From Pseudomonas bubulae (GTDB lineage Bacteria; Pseudomonadota; Gammaproteobacteria; Pseudomonadales; Pseudomonadaceae), in NCBI RefSeq assembly GCF_900618535.1, contig NZ_UYJA01000001.1:1425381-1489380 (forward strand): a stretch of DNA of 64,000 nt, given 5' to 3'. The notes below the pieces were generated by a model. That model was not told the origin of the DNA, did not search any database, and saw only the letters and a list, made by a program, of their open reading frames with translations. The position numbers and the translations under genes were made by a program. Of the stretch, positions 37,251-46,901 are shown piece by piece (position 1 is the first letter of the stretch; every line of letters starts with the position of its first letter).

Positions 37251-37811
37251 ATGTCCACCCCCACAGTTCGCGAACAATTCCTTGTCATCAGTGCCCTTGG
37301 CGCCAACCCAATGGAGCTGACTAACGTGCTGTGCCGCGCCAGCCATGAAAATCGCTGCGCTGTCGTGACCTCGCGCTTGACTCGCCACGGCGAATGCAGT
37401 GCCCTGGTCCTGGAAGTTACCGGTAGCTGGGACGCCCTGGCACGCCTTGAAGCTGGCTTGCCTGCGCTGGCCAAAAAGCACGCGTTCAGCGTCAATGTAG
37501 TACGCAGTGCGGCCCTTGAAACCCGCCCGCAGGCGCTGCCGTACGTGGCCTATGTCAGCTCGGCCTACCGCTCGGACATCATCAACGAGCTGTGCCAGTT
37601 CTTCATGGACCATAACGTCGAGCTGGAAAACCTGACGTGCGATACCTATAAGGCGCCACAAACCGGCGGCACCATGCTCAACGCCACCTTCACTGTGACC
37701 TTGCCGGCCGGCGTGCAAATCAGCTGGCTGCGTGATCAGTTCCTCGACTTCGCCGACGCGTTGAACCTGGACGCACTGATCGAACCTTGGCGCCCACAGA
37801 ACCCGATGTGA
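37251..37811 (+). CDS. gcvR: GcvR-like ACT-domain regulatory protein
   Basis: 186 aa with two ACT domains (about 8–80 and 95–175). Resembles the glycine cleavage repressor GcvR, which acts by binding GcvA rather than DNA. Followed 13 nt later by bcp, an order also found in P. aeruginosa. Confidence 0.88.
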   Translation: MSTPTVREQFLVISALGANPMELTNVLCRASHENRCAVVTSRLTRHGECSALVLEVTGSWDALARLEAGLPALAKKHAFSVNVVRSAALETRPQALPYVAYVSSAYRSDIINELCQFFMDHNVELENLTCDTYKAPQTGGTMLNATFTVTLPAGVQISWLRDQFLDFADALNLDALIEPWRPQNPM

Positions 37812-37824
37812 GGAAACCGACTCA

Positions 37825-38298
37825 ATGGCTGTTGCAATTGACCAACCCGTAGACGATTTCCAGATCCCGGCGACGAGTGAAAAAACCGTCAGCCTGTCGC
37901 AGCTCAAGGGCAAGCAGGTAGTGATCTACTTCTATCCCAAGGACAGCACGCCGGGCTGCACCACTGAGGGCCAGGGTTTTCGCGACCATTACGCCGAGTT
38001 CCAGGCGGCCAATACCGAAGTGTTTGGTGTGTCCCGCGACAGCCTCAAGTCCCATGAGAACTTCAAGGCCAAGCAGGGTTTTCCGTTTGAGTTGCTGAGC
38101 GACAAGGACGAAGCCCTGTGCCAGCTGTTTGACGTGATCAAGCTGAAAAAGCTGTACGGCAAGGAGTACCTTGGCGTGGATCGCAGCACCTTCCTGATCG
38201 ACAAGGACGGCGTGTTGCGTCACCAATGGCGCGGCGTGAAAGTGCCAGGCCATGTCGAGGCGGTACTTGAGCAGGCCAAGGCGTTGAATAACGGCTAA
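37825..38298 (+). CDS. bcp: Thioredoxin-dependent peroxiredoxin, Bcp/PrxQ type
   Basis: 157 aa that reduces H2O2 and organic peroxides. The peroxidatic Cys is in KDSTPGCTTEGQGFRD. The second Cys five residues on, present in E. coli Bcp, is absent (Gly-Gln instead). A Cys in DEALCQLFD at the alpha3 position could be the resolving residue, as in some PrxQ enzymes. Confidence 0.93.
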   Translation: MAVAIDQPVDDFQIPATSEKTVSLSQLKGKQVVIYFYPKDSTPGCTTEGQGFRDHYAEFQAANTEVFGVSRDSLKSHENFKAKQGFPFELLSDKDEALCQLFDVIKLKKLYGKEYLGVDRSTFLIDKDGVLRHQWRGVKVPGHVEAVLEQAKALNNG

Positions 38299-38307
38299 GC
38301 AAAACTC

Positions 38308-38393
38308 TGTGGGAGCGGGCTTGCTCGCGATTCAGGCGACGCGGTTTGTCAGGCAAACCGCATAGACCTATCGCGAGCAAGCCCGCTCCCACA
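38308..38393. repeat. REP-like element family A
   Basis: Arms TGTGGGAGCGGGCTTGCTCG and inverse, between convergent bcp and queF. Confidence 0.88.
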
Positions 38394-38407
38394 TGAGTCA
38401 CAGCGTA

Positions 38408-39238
38408 TTACTGACGCACCAACCGCACATTCTGGAACTCGACCGCTTCGGTGCTGCGGTACGGGTTGATATCCAGCCCACCACGGCGCACATAGCGCGC
38501 ATACACGGTCAATTTTTCGGGCTTGAGCAAACGCTGCAGGTCGAGAAAGATCCGCTCCACACACTGCTCATGAAAGTCCGAATGCTGGCGAAAGCTCACC
38601 AGGTACGCCAGCAAACTGGCGTGATCCAGCGCCGCCCCACGGTACTCGACCACCACCGTGCCCCAGTCCGGCTGACTGGTGACCGGGCAGTTGGATTTGA
38701 GCAAATGGCTGTAGACGCTTTCTTCAACCACCTGGGAATCGTCGCACTTGAGCAATTCAGGACGCGGCTGCGCGTAATCACTGACCGTGATATCCAGGTC
38801 ATCAATGCACACACCCGGCAATACGGCTACGCCATCAGCCTGAACTTCATCCAGACTGCGTACGCGCACGCTGACAGGCTTGCCGGATGCGGCCGACAAA
38901 TCTGCACGCAATGTAGCCTCAAGGCTCGGGGTATCGGCAAATACCGTCTGGTTCAGCGAGTTGAGATACAGCTTGAACGACTTGGACTCGACGATATTCG
39001 GCGAATCGGCGGCAAAGCAAAACTCGCCAATGGCCACCACCGGCTTGCCCGATGGCAACAACCAGGACAGCTCGAAGCAGGTCCAGAAATCCACGCCGAC
39101 ATAAGGCAGCGTTTCGGCGCTCAGCCCCAGCTCGGCCCATTTCGCCGCGCGCGGGATCGGGAACAGCAAGGACGGGGTATAAGTGCTGATGTATTCACTG
39201 GACTTGCCCAGCGGGGAATGTTCGGCGGCGGGATGCAT
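38408..39238 (-). CDS. queF: NADPH-dependent preQ0 reductase QueF
   Basis: 276 aa, the long (two-domain) form of the tunnelling-fold enzyme that makes preQ1 for queuosine in t[14 protein letters not shown] is the NADPH-binding QueF motif ([11 protein letters not shown]); the catalytic Cys is in [12 protein letters not shown]. No preQ1 riboswitch is seen upstream. Confidence 0.96.
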   Translation of the reverse strand: MHPAAEHSPLGKSSEYISTYTPSLLFPIPRAAKWAELGLSAETLPYVGVDFWTCFELSWLLPSGKPVVAIGEFCFAADSPNIVESKSFKLYLNSLNQTVFADTPSLEATLRADLSAASGKPVSVRVRSLDEVQADGVAVLPGVCIDDLDITVSDYAQPRPELLKCDDSQVVEESVYSHLLKSNCPVTSQPDWGTVVVEYRGAALDHASLLAYLVSFRQHSDFHEQCVERIFLDLQRLLKPEKLTVYARYVRRGGLDINPYRSTEAVEFQNVRLVRQ

Positions 39239-39319
39239 GACAAAAACCTGGCTAGAAAAACCCGGTAATTCTATCGGGTTTAAGCCAGGCTTTCAGCGTT
39301 CACCGACAATCAGGACGTT

Positions 39320-39856
39320 TTAAGGCGCAACTTTCACCTTGCCGACCATGCCAGCCTGATAGTGACCCGGCACATTACAGGCAAATTCCAGGTTGTCGGC
39401 GCGGGTGAAGGTCCAGGTCAACTCCGCGGTTTTACCTGGCTCGACCAGCACGCTGTTGGGGTCATCGTGCTTCATGCCCGGCATATTCATGGCGCCGTGG
39501 CCCATTGCCGAGTGATCCATGCCGTCATGCCCCATACCGGTCGGGGTAAGCATGCCGCTTTGCTGCATTTCGAGCATTTCTTTCTGATGTGCCGCGTGCA
39601 TCGCGGCATTGCCCAGGTTGAACTCGTGCAATAACTGCCCTTTGTTGACCAGGACAAAACGCACCGTTTCACCGGCTTTCACATCCAGCGACTTTGGCGT
39701 GAAGGCAATATCAGTCATGTCGATTTCAACCGTGCGCGTGGCGCTGGCGGCAGGTGCGGGCTGACCAAAATCAAAATGCCCGGCAGGCGATGCCATTACC
39801 GGCAGGCTCAAGGCCAAAAAACAGCCAGCAAGCGACAAACGGATACGTGCGGTCAT
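39320..39856 (-). CDS. Exported cupredoxin with Met/His-rich loop
   Basis: 178 aa from MTARIRLSLAGCF with signal peptide to about residue 23. Cupredoxin ligands: His in QLLHEFN, and Cys and His in FACNVPGHYQAGM with the axial Met. Between them, a loop rich in Met, His and Gly (GMGHDGMDHSAMGHGAMNMP) is likely an extra copper site. Divergent from a copper-type two-component system, so probably a periplasmic copper-binding protein under its control. Confidence 0.88.
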   Translation of the reverse strand: MTARIRLSLAGCFLALSLPVMASPAGHFDFGQPAPAASATRTVEIDMTDIAFTPKSLDVKAGETVRFVLVNKGQLLHEFNLGNAAMHAAHQKEMLEMQQSGMLTPTGMGHDGMDHSAMGHGAMNMPGMKHDDPNSVLVEPGKTAELTWTFTRADNLEFACNVPGHYQAGMVGKVKVAP

Positions 39857-39933
39857 ACTTACTCCCAGAAACAAAAATGTCAGGCTTGGCGCTACTTTAA
39901 AGTCTCGGCACTGGCATTCAACTGACTGCAAGA

Positions 39934-39947
39934 TTACAACTTTGTCA
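39934..39947. promoter_or_regulatory. Putative response-regulator box between cupredoxin and regulator genes
   Basis: TTACAA-CT-TTGTCA, an imperfect inverted repeat similar to CusR/CopR-type boxes, located 77 nt from the cupredoxin start and 65 nt from the regulator start. Confidence 0.5.
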
Positions 39948-40011
39948 GCTTGACCCTGCATAACCTGCACCAAGGTATAAGGCTGAGGTTAATTTTTATG
40001 ATGAGTCGACC

Positions 40012-40692
40012 ATGAAACTGCTGATAGTCGAAGACCAGGTCAAAACCGGACAGTACTTGCGCCAGGGCCTGAGCGAGGCCGGGTTCACCACCGAACTGGC
40101 GGCCGACGGTATTACCGGGCAACACCTGGCCCTGACCGGGGATTACTCGCTGCTGATTCTCGACGTCATGCTGCCCGGCCGTGATGGCTGGCAAATCCTG
40201 CAAGCGGTGCGTAGCGCCGGATTGAGCATGCCGGTGCTGTTTTTGACCGCACGGGATGCGGTCGCTGACCGCGTCCACGGCCTGGAGCTGGGGGCCGATG
40301 ATTATCTGGTCAAGCCGTTCGCCTTTTCCGAGCTGCTGGCACGGGTTCGCAGCCTGTTGCGCCGCGGCAGCAACACTCCCCAGGAGACCAGCCTGCAACT
40401 GGCCGACCTGCGCCTGGATCTGATCCGCCGCCGTGTTGAGCGCAACGGCCAGCGCATCGACCTTACCGCCAAGGAATTCGCCCTGCTGGAGCTGCTGCTA
40501 CGCCGTCAGGGAGAAGTGCTGCCCAAGTCCTTGATTGCTTCACAGGTATGGGACATGAACTTTGACAGCGACACCAACGTCATCGAAGTGGCGATTCGCC
40601 GCCTGCGCCTGAAAATCGACGACAACCATGAGCAGAAGCTGATCCACACCGTGCGTGGCATGGGTTATGTGCTTGAAGAGCGCAGCAGTTGA
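40012..40692 (+). CDS. copR: Heavy-metal (copper-type) response regulator, OmpR family
   Basis: 226 aa: receiver domain with Asp51 ([10 protein letters not shown]) and Lys in DYLVKPF, followed by a winged-helix DNA-binding domain ending [12 protein letters not shown]. Sequence is close to CusR/CopR regulators. The sensor gene overlaps by one base (TGATG). Likely controls the divergent cupredoxin. Confidence 0.9.
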   Translation: MKLLIVEDQVKTGQYLRQGLSEAGFTTELAADGITGQHLALTGDYSLLILDVMLPGRDGWQILQAVRSAGLSMPVLFLTARDAVADRVHGLELGADDYLVKPFAFSELLARVRSLLRRGSNTPQETSLQLADLRLDLIRRRVERNGQRIDLTAKEFALLELLLRRQGEVLPKSLIASQVWDMNFDSDTNVIEVAIRRLRLKIDDNHEQKLIHTVRGMGYVLEERSS

Positions 40693-42083
40693 TGCGCCGC
40701 CTGTCGTTGAGCAGCCGCCTGGCGCTGCTGTTTGCCGGTTGTACCGCCGTGGTATCGCTGTTTGCCGGGGTGCTGTTCGGGCGCGCCAGCGAGGTGCATT
40801 TTGTCGAGCTCGACCAGCAACTGATGGAAAGTCGCCTCGCCGTACTACGCAGTACGCTGCAAGGGGCTGACACCCTTGAACGCTTCACCCTGCGCCTGCC
40901 CGCCCTGATGCAGGATCTGGCCCACCAGCCGGACCTGGCGATACGGGTGCGCGGCCCGGACGGGCATCTATGGTTTGACAGCTCACCGCGCCTGCCACTG
41001 GAGCTTGAGACCCGCCCGGGCTTGGGCAGCCTGCAAATAAACGGCACCGATTACCGTGTTCTGGTACCGCAGACCGACAGCCCCGATGCGCCGCATCTGA
41101 CCCTGTTGCTGGATATCACCCACCACCAGCACTTCCTGCAGCGCATGCAGAGATTGATCTGGATGACTGTAGGCCTGTCGGCACTGGCCACGGCGATTCT
41201 CGGTGCGTGGGCAGCCCGCAGCGGCTTGCGCCCTCTGCGCCGCATGAGCGCGATCGCAGCCAGCGTTTCGGCCGACTCGCTTAACGCCCGCCTGCCTCAG
41301 GAACAAATGCCCGCTGAACTGGCAGAGCTGGCCACGGCTTTTAACGCCATGCTTGCGCGACTGGACGATTCATTCCAGCGATTGTCGGCATTCTCCGCCG
41401 ACATCGCACATGAACTGCGTACGCCATTGTCCAACCTGCTGACCCACACCCAGGTCACCCTGACCCGCCCCCGGGGCATTGAAGAGTACCGCGAGGCACT
41501 GCATAGCAACCTTGAAGAGCTGCAATGGATGGCGCAACTGGTCAACGACATGCTCTATTTGGCCAAGGCCGATCACGGCTTGCTTACGCCTCGGCGCGAA
41601 GCCCTGGATCTGGGTCAGGAAGTGGAGGCATTACTGGAGTTTTATGCGCTGCTGGCCGAAGACTCGCACATTGAACTGACCCGCGAAGGCAATGCACTTC
41701 TTGCAGGCGACCGCAGCATGCTGCGCCGCGCCCTTTCCAACCTGCTGGATAACGCCTTGCGCTATACGCCGGCGGGTGGCGCGATCAAAGTGCTGATTGA
41801 GGCTTTGCCGGGCACTGCGCGCATCAGCATCGAGAACACGGGCACGGGAATCCCTGCAGAACTGCTGCCACGCCTGTTTGACCGGTTTTACCGGGCAGAT
41901 CCGGCACGCCGTGAAGGCAGCAGTGAGCATGCGGGGCTGGGGCTGGCGATCACCCAGTCGATCATTCGTGCCCATGGCGGGCAGATCTGCTGTGAGTCGA
42001 AAGAGGGGGTAACGCGGTTTGTCGTGGAGCTGCCAGCAAAGCTGCCCTCACCCCAGCCCTCTCCCGGAGGGAGAGGGCGCTGA
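40692..42083 (+). CDS. copS: Heavy-metal sensor histidine kinase
   Basis: 463 aa from the ATG overlapping the copR stop. Helices at about 10–30 and 155–180 enclose a periplasmic sensor. Then HAMP, H-box DIAHELRTPLSNLL, and the ATPase N, G1 and G2 boxes (LSNLLDNALRYTP, GTGIP, HAGLGLAI). The natural end is near ELPAK; the last residues LPSPQPSPGGRGR come from a repeat element, as in kdpC. Confidence 0.9.
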   Translation: MRRLSLSSRLALLFAGCTAVVSLFAGVLFGRASEVHFVELDQQLMESRLAVLRSTLQGADTLERFTLRLPALMQDLAHQPDLAIRVRGPDGHLWFDSSPRLPLELETRPGLGSLQINGTDYRVLVPQTDSPDAPHLTLLLDITHHQHFLQRMQRLIWMTVGLSALATAILGAWAARSGLRPLRRMSAIAASVSADSLNARLPQEQMPAELAELATAFNAMLARLDDSFQRLSAFSADIAHELRTPLSNLLTHTQVTLTRPRGIEEYREALHSNLEELQWMAQLVNDMLYLAKADHGLLTPRREALDLGQEVEALLEFYALLAEDSHIELTREGNALLAGDRSMLRRALSNLLDNALRYTPAGGAIKVLIEALPGTARISIENTGTGIPAELLPRLFDRFYRADPARREGSSEHAGLGLAITQSIIRAHGGQICCESKEGVTRFVVELPAKLPSPQPSPGGRGR

Positions 42084-42154
42084 TTTGTGGCGCTGCGCAG
42101 AACTGCTTTTGCCTTTAGTCCCCTCTCCCTCCGGGAGAGGGTTAGGGTGAGGGG
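42045..42154. repeat. REP-like element family C, copy 2
   Basis: Same composite as at 2231–2325, more complete: outer CCCTCACCCC / GGGTGAGGGG arms plus two CCCTCTCCC/GGGAGAGGG hairpins. It overlaps the copS 3' end. Confidence 0.85.
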
Positions 42155-42171
42155 CTTTTGCTCTTCAACTA

Positions 42172-43416
42172 TCAGGAATACCGCAACGCATGGGCCGGTT
42201 GAATCTTCGCTGCCCGATACGCCGGATACAGCGTAGCCAGAAAGCTCAGTACAAAGCCCGCACCGCAGATCAGCGCCACATCGCCGCCCTGCAGTTCGGA
42301 TGGCAGGTTGCTGACAAAATACACGTCGGAACTGAAGATATGCTGCCCGGTCACCCGCTCCATCCAGCCCACCAGTTCACTGACATTCAACGCCGCAATC
42401 ACCCCCAGCACGCCACCGATCAAGGTGCCGACAATACCGATCACCGTGCCCTGTACCATAAAGATGGCCATGATCTGCCGCGGCGTGGCACCGATGGTGC
42501 GCAAGATCGCAATGTCGGCGCCCTTGTCGTTCACCACCATGATCAGCGTGGCGATGATGTTGAACGCCGCCACGGCCACGATCATCAGCAACAACAGACC
42601 GATCATGGTTTTTTCCATTTTCATGGCGCTGAACAGGCTGCCCTGGGTGTGAGTCCAGTCGTCAGCCTTGTAACCATCCCCCAGGCCGGCCGCCACTTGC
42701 TGTGAAACCTGCGGTGCCGCGTACAGATCCTTGACCGCCAGGCGCACGCTTTGCACCTGGTTCGGCTCCCAGTGTTGAATGGCTGCAGCATCGGCCATAT
42801 GGATCAGGCCCATGGTGCCATCCAGTTCAGCACCAACCTTGAAGATACCCACCACATTCAACCGCTGCAGGCGCGGAGTAATGCCACCAGGCGCGGTGCT
42901 GGCCTCGGGGACGATCAGGGTGATCTTGTCACCCACGCCCAGACGGAAGCGCCGCGCAACAATATCGCCCAGCACCACACCGTATTCGTCGGGTTTCAAG
43001 TCCTGGAGGCTGCCCTGCACGATGTGCTGGGTCACGATCGAGACCTTGCCTTCCTGCTCCGGATCGATGCCGCTGATCTGGATCGGCTGCATCGAGCCTT
43101 TATAGGACAGCATGCCGTCCAGCTCGGTGAACGGCACGGCTGCCGTGACCTCGGGGTTTTTCATCGCCGCGTCAGCCACCGGGCGCCAGTCATCGATGGG
43201 CTTGACGCCCACGATGGTCGCGTGGGGCACCATGCCGAGGATGCGGTTACTCATTTCACGCTGGAAGCCGTTCATCACCGACAACACCACGATCATCGCC
43301 AGCACGCCGAGAGCGAGGCCGATCATCGAGGTCATGGAAATAAACGAAACAAAACGATTGCGGCGCTTGGCGCGGGTATAGCGCGTGCCGATAAAAATCG
43401 ATAACGGTCTGAACAT
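42172..43416 (-). CDS. lolE: Lipoprotein-releasing permease, LolE position
   Basis: 414-aa inner-membrane permease with an N-terminal helix, a large periplasmic domain (about 50–265) and three C-terminal helices, the LolC/E family layout. N-terminus [20 protein letters not shown]. Paralogue of 44171–45421. Third gene of lolCDE by position; LolC versus LolE is assigned by order, not by test. Confidence 0.9.
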   Translation of the reverse strand: MFRPLSIFIGTRYTRAKRRNRFVSFISMTSMIGLALGVLAMIVVLSVMNGFQREMSNRILGMVPHATIVGVKPIDDWRPVADAAMKNPEVTAAVPFTELDGMLSYKGSMQPIQISGIDPEQEGKVSIVTQHIVQGSLQDLKPDEYGVVLGDIVARRFRLGVGDKITLIVPEASTAPGGITPRLQRLNVVGIFKVGAELDGTMGLIHMADAAAIQHWEPNQVQSVRLAVKDLYAAPQVSQQVAAGLGDGYKADDWTHTQGSLFSAMKMEKTMIGLLLLMIVAVAAFNIIATLIMVVNDKGADIAILRTIGATPRQIMAIFMVQGTVIGIVGTLIGGVLGVIAALNVSELVGWMERVTGQHIFSSDVYFVSNLPSELQGGDVALICGAGFVLSFLATLYPAYRAAKIQPAHALRYS

Positions 43417-43442
43417 TCGCGGGCACCGTATAAAATTTGAAG

Positions 43443-43470
43443 ACCTGACGCCCGCTTGCAGGCGTCAGGT
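43443..43470. other. Hairpin between lolD and lolE
   Basis: 10-bp perfect stem ACCTGACGCC / GGCGTCAGGT. No long T-run, so it is more likely an mRNA processing or partial termination point than a full terminator. Confidence 0.4.
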
Positions 43471-43479
43471 GCTGGCCGA

Positions 43480-44178
43480 TCAGATCGTGGTCAGGCGACC
43501 TTCCTGAAGGTGCAACACGCGATCCATCTGGCGGGCCAGGTTCATGTCGTGGGTTACCACCAGGAACGCAGTGCGCATTGACGTGCTGAGCTCCAGCATC
43601 AGGTCCTGAATGCCCTGGGCCGTGTGCGAGTCGAGGTTGCCGGTGGGCTCATCGAGCATCACCAGCCCCGGCTTGTTGACCAGCGCCCGGGCAATCGCCA
43701 CACGCTGGCGCTCGCCGCCCGACAGTTCGGCCGGCTTGTGCTCCAGGCGATGACCCAGCCCCACCCGGGTCAGTAGCGCCGTGGCCCGCTCACGCGCCTC
43801 GGGGATCGCCGTCTTGCCGATCAACAGCGGCATGCAGACGTTTTCCAGGGCGGTGAACTCGGGCAACAAGTGGTGAAATTGATACACGAAACCCAGCGAG
43901 CGGTTGCGCAACAGGCCACGGGCCTTTTCGCCCAGGGCCGATAGCTCTTCACCCGCCAGCCAGACACTGCCACTGGTCGGGGTATCAAGCCCGCCGAGCA
44001 GGTTGAGCAAGGTACTTTTGCCCGAACCCGAAGTCCCGACGATCGCCACCCGCTCACCAGGGTGCAACTCAAGCTGCAGCCCCGACAGCACCACCACGGA
44101 TTCCGGGCCTTCCTCGTAGGACTTGCCCAGGTCGCGGCAACTCAACACTGCTTGTTCTTTCATGCCCAACTCACTCAT
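43480..44178 (-). CDS. lolD: LolD, ATPase of the lipoprotein-releasing ABC transporter
   Basis: 232 aa (ATG 44178; ATG 44163 also possible). Walker [12 protein letters not shown], LolD signature [15 protein letters not shown], Walker [13 protein letters not shown]. Supplies energy to transfer outer-membrane lipoproteins to LolA. Start overlaps the lolC stop by 8 nt. Confidence 0.96.
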   Translation of the reverse strand: MSELGMKEQAVLSCRDLGKSYEEGPESVVVLSGLQLELHPGERVAIVGTSGSGKSTLLNLLGGLDTPTSGSVWLAGEELSALGEKARGLLRNRSLGFVYQFHHLLPEFTALENVCMPLLIGKTAIPEARERATALLTRVGLGHRLEHKPAELSGGERQRVAIARALVNKPGLVMLDEPTGNLDSHTAQGIQDLMLELSTSMRTAFLVVTHDMNLARQMDRVLHLQEGRLTTI

Positions 44179-45421
44179 AACGAAGCGCCTGCGCAGGCTG
44201 GGTGCGCGCAGCACGCCAGGCCGGGTACAAGGTCGCGAGGAAACTCAGAACCAATGCCGCACCGCACACCATCAACACGTCCTGTGCCTGCAACTGCGAG
44301 GGCAGGTAGTCGATGAAATACACGTCGGCATTGAGAAACTTGTGCCCGATCAGGCCTTCAAGGGCCGAGATCGCAGCGCTGACATTGAGCGCAGCAAGCA
44401 TCCCGACCACCGCGCCGATGGCCGTCCCGACCACACCGATAACGGTGCCCTGCACCATAAAGGTGGCCATGATGGTGCCCGGCGTCGCCCCCAGGGTACG
44501 CAGGATGGCGATGTCGCCTTTCTTGTCATTGACCACCATCACCAGCGTGGAAATGATGTTGAACGCGGCCACGGCCACAATCAGCAGCAACAGCAGGCCA
44601 ATCATGGCTTTTTCCATGCGGATGGCCTGGTACAGGTTGCCGTGGGTACGGGTCCAGTCACGGGCGTAATACTGGCTCTCGCCCAGCTGCTGGGCGATTT
44701 CCCAGGCAGTGCGCGGCGCTTCGAACAGGTCATCGAACTTCAGCCGCAGGCCCTGTACCTGGTCAGGTTTCCAGCGCTGCAAACGCGCCAGGTCCTGCAG
44801 GTTGGTGATGCCCAGGTAGCCGTCGATCTCACCGGCACCGACATGAAAAATGCCCTGCACGGTAAAACGCTTCATGCGCGGGAACATGCCGGCCGGTGTC
44901 ACCGTGACTTCCGGCGCAACGAAGGTCAGCTTGTCGCCGACGCTCACACCCAGCTTTTTCGCGGCCTTGTCGCCAATGATGATGCCGAAGCTGCCCGGGG
45001 TCAGCGAGTCGAGCTGGCCCTGCTGCATGAACCGGTCAATGATCGAGACATTGCGTTCCTGCGCCGGGTCAATGGCATTGAGCAGGACTTTCTGCACGTT
45101 GCCATCATTGGTCAGCAAGCCCTGCATCTGGGTAAACGGCGCAACCGCCTCCACCTTGGGGTTCTGCTTGACCTTGGCCGCCAGGCTTTGCCAGTCACTG
45201 ATCGGCTGGTCGCCGACGATGGTCGCGTGGGGCACCATGCCCAGCACGCGGGTGCGCATCTCATGATCGAAGCCGTTCATCACCGATAACACGACAATCA
45301 TCACGACCACGCCAAGGGCGAGCCCGATCATCGAGGTCAGGGAAATAAACGACACAAAATGATTGCGACGCTTTGCACGGGTATAACGCGTGCCGATAAA
45401 TAAAGAGAGAGGTCTGAACAT
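44171..45421 (-). CDS. lolC: Lipoprotein-releasing permease, LolC position
   Basis: 416 aa, about 50% or more alike to the other permease by eye (same N-terminus [20 protein letters not shown], and [22 protein letters not shown]). First gene of lolCDE. Two distinct permeases indicate the LolCDE rather than LolF form. Confidence 0.92.
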   Translation of the reverse strand: MFRPLSLFIGTRYTRAKRRNHFVSFISLTSMIGLALGVVVMIVVLSVMNGFDHEMRTRVLGMVPHATIVGDQPISDWQSLAAKVKQNPKVEAVAPFTQMQGLLTNDGNVQKVLLNAIDPAQERNVSIIDRFMQQGQLDSLTPGSFGIIIGDKAAKKLGVSVGDKLTFVAPEVTVTPAGMFPRMKRFTVQGIFHVGAGEIDGYLGITNLQDLARLQRWKPDQVQGLRLKFDDLFEAPRTAWEIAQQLGESQYYARDWTRTHGNLYQAIRMEKAMIGLLLLLIVAVAAFNIISTLVMVVNDKKGDIAILRTLGATPGTIMATFMVQGTVIGVVGTAIGAVVGMLAALNVSAAISALEGLIGHKFLNADVYFIDYLPSQLQAQDVLMVCGAALVLSFLATLYPAWRAARTQPAQALRYE

Positions 45422-45515
45422 GTCGGGGCTTGTTCGAGGGAAAAGAAGACGTCCTTGTGGCGGGGCCTGATAAGCAGCTTTACACTCAGACCACAGCCGC
45501 CATCATGGGTTCGCC

Positions 45516-46100
45516 ATGTCGACATTAGATGAAGCAGATCGCCGCGAATACTACCGTATCGAGGATATGATCGCACTGGAAATAACCCCGCTGTCGGCCC
45601 TCGAAGCCGCGAGCAGTGAAGTGTTGCAGGATGAGTCACCGCTGTTCAATTTGCTCAGCGAATTGCACCTGAGCGAATTCGAGTCCCAGCACTTGCTGCG
45701 CCAGATCAGCGAACGCGACCGCACCCTTTCCAGCTACCTTAAAACCCTGAACAAACGTGTCGAACTGCTGAGCCAGATCGTTGCGCAAACGGTGCTGGGT
45801 CAGATCGGTGAGTTACAGCCGGTGCAGCTGTCCGAGGGCGGTATCGAATTTCAGCACCCGCACCCCTGCCTGCCTGACAGCCATCTTGCAATCAAGCTGG
45901 TATTGATGCCCCAGGCGCTGGGCTTGTTGTTACGCGCCCGCGTCATCGATTGCCAGGCACAGAATGCCGGTTACCGCGTCAACACCGAATTTGAATCCCT
46001 GACCGATACACAGCGCCAGTTGCTGGCGCGCTACATTTTGCAAAAACAGGCACAGGCGCGCCGCCTGGCCCGCGAACAACAAACATCCGCGCCCGAGTAA
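45516..46100 (+). CDS. PilZ-domain protein
   Basis: 194 aa. RREYYRIED near the N-terminus and QLSEGGIEF resemble the RxxxR and (D/N)xSxxG c-di-GMP-binding motifs in degenerate form. A helical segment (about 35–90) separates them. Divergent from lolC, as in P. aeruginosa. Confidence 0.75.
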   Translation: MSTLDEADRREYYRIEDMIALEITPLSALEAASSEVLQDESPLFNLLSELHLSEFESQHLLRQISERDRTLSSYLKTLNKRVELLSQIVAQTVLGQIGELQPVQLSEGGIEFQHPHPCLPDSHLAIKLVLMPQALGLLLRARVIDCQAQNAGYRVNTEFESLTDTQRQLLARYILQKQAQARRLAREQQTSAPE

Positions 46101-46136
46101 GCACCGGGCCGTGATCACTCTGTACAAGGAGCAAAT

Positions 46137-46859
46137 GTGACCCTGATTTATGGCCATCGCGGCGCCAAAGGCGAAGCACCGGAAAACACCCTTGCCAGCT
46201 TTGAGCAATGCCTCAAGCATGGCGTACGGCGCTGTGAGCTCGACCTGCACCTGTCGAAGGACGGTGAGCTGATGGTCATCCACGACCCGACCCTCAAGCG
46301 CACCACGGACCGGCGCGGCAAGGTTATCGAGCACACGGCTGCCGACCTGGTGACCTATGACGCGCGCAAGGGTGGCCCGGGCTGGATGCAGCCGTGCCCG
46401 ATCCCGCGCCTTGAGGAGCTGTTTGAAAAGTGCAACTTCGAGCACTGGCAGCTGGAGGTCAAGAGCGCCTCGCGCACCCGCGCAGCAACCACCGTGCTGG
46501 CAATCCGCGAAATGGCGGTACGTCACGGGCTGATGGACAAGGTCACGGTCACGTCAAGCTCGCGTGAGGTGCTCAAGGCTGCGCTGGAGTTGACGCCAGA
46601 CCTGTCCCGCGGCCTGGTGGCCGAATACGCCTGGCTCGACCCGATCAAGGTCGCCCAGAGTTATGGCTGCGAGATGCTGGCATTGAACTGGACACTGTGC
46701 ACGCCTGAACGCCTGGAGAAGGCCCAGCGTCAGGGTTTGCATGTGTCGGTATGGACAGTCAACGAACCTGCGCTGATGCGCAGGCTCGCCGACTTCGGCG
46801 TAGATAGCCTGATTACAGACTTTCCCGGTTTGGCCACTGCCACCCTCGGGAATAGCTGA
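46137..46859 (+). CDS. Glycerophosphodiester phosphodiesterase, UgpQ-like
   Basis: 240 aa, GTG start with AAGGAG upstream (an ATG two bases earlier is out of frame). GHRGAKGEAPENTLASF and ELDLHLSKDGELMVIHD are the catalytic metal and substrate motifs of GDPD; no signal peptide, so cytoplasmic. Releases glycerol-3-phosphate from phospholipid diesters. Confidence 0.92.
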   Translation: MTLIYGHRGAKGEAPENTLASFEQCLKHGVRRCELDLHLSKDGELMVIHDPTLKRTTDRRGKVIEHTAADLVTYDARKGGPGWMQPCPIPRLEELFEKCNFEHWQLEVKSASRTRAATTVLAIREMAVRHGLMDKVTVTSSSREVLKAALELTPDLSRGLVAEYAWLDPIKVAQSYGCEMLALNWTLCTPERLEKAQRQGLHVSVWTVNEPALMRRLADFGVDSLITDFPGLATATLGNS

Positions 46860-46870
46860 AATCGGTCTCC

Positions 46871-46895
46871 CCGGCCGGCTCAGGCCACCGGCCGG
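46871..46895. terminator. Hairpin between convergent GDPD and sthA
   Basis: CCGGCCGG…CCGGCCGG stem in the 42-nt gap of convergent genes, followed on the plus strand by an A-rich tract. Candidate bidirectional terminator. Confidence 0.4.
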
Positions 46896-46901
46896 AGCCG
46901 C

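Noticed and set aside
38308..38393. CRISPR-like repeats
   Set aside because: The repeated units are paired inverted repeats scattered singly through the window, not regularly spaced arrays; the (CAGCCA)8 tract is coding.
39239..39319. preQ1 riboswitch near queF
   Set aside because: The short stretch upstream of queF shows no preQ1 aptamer pattern.
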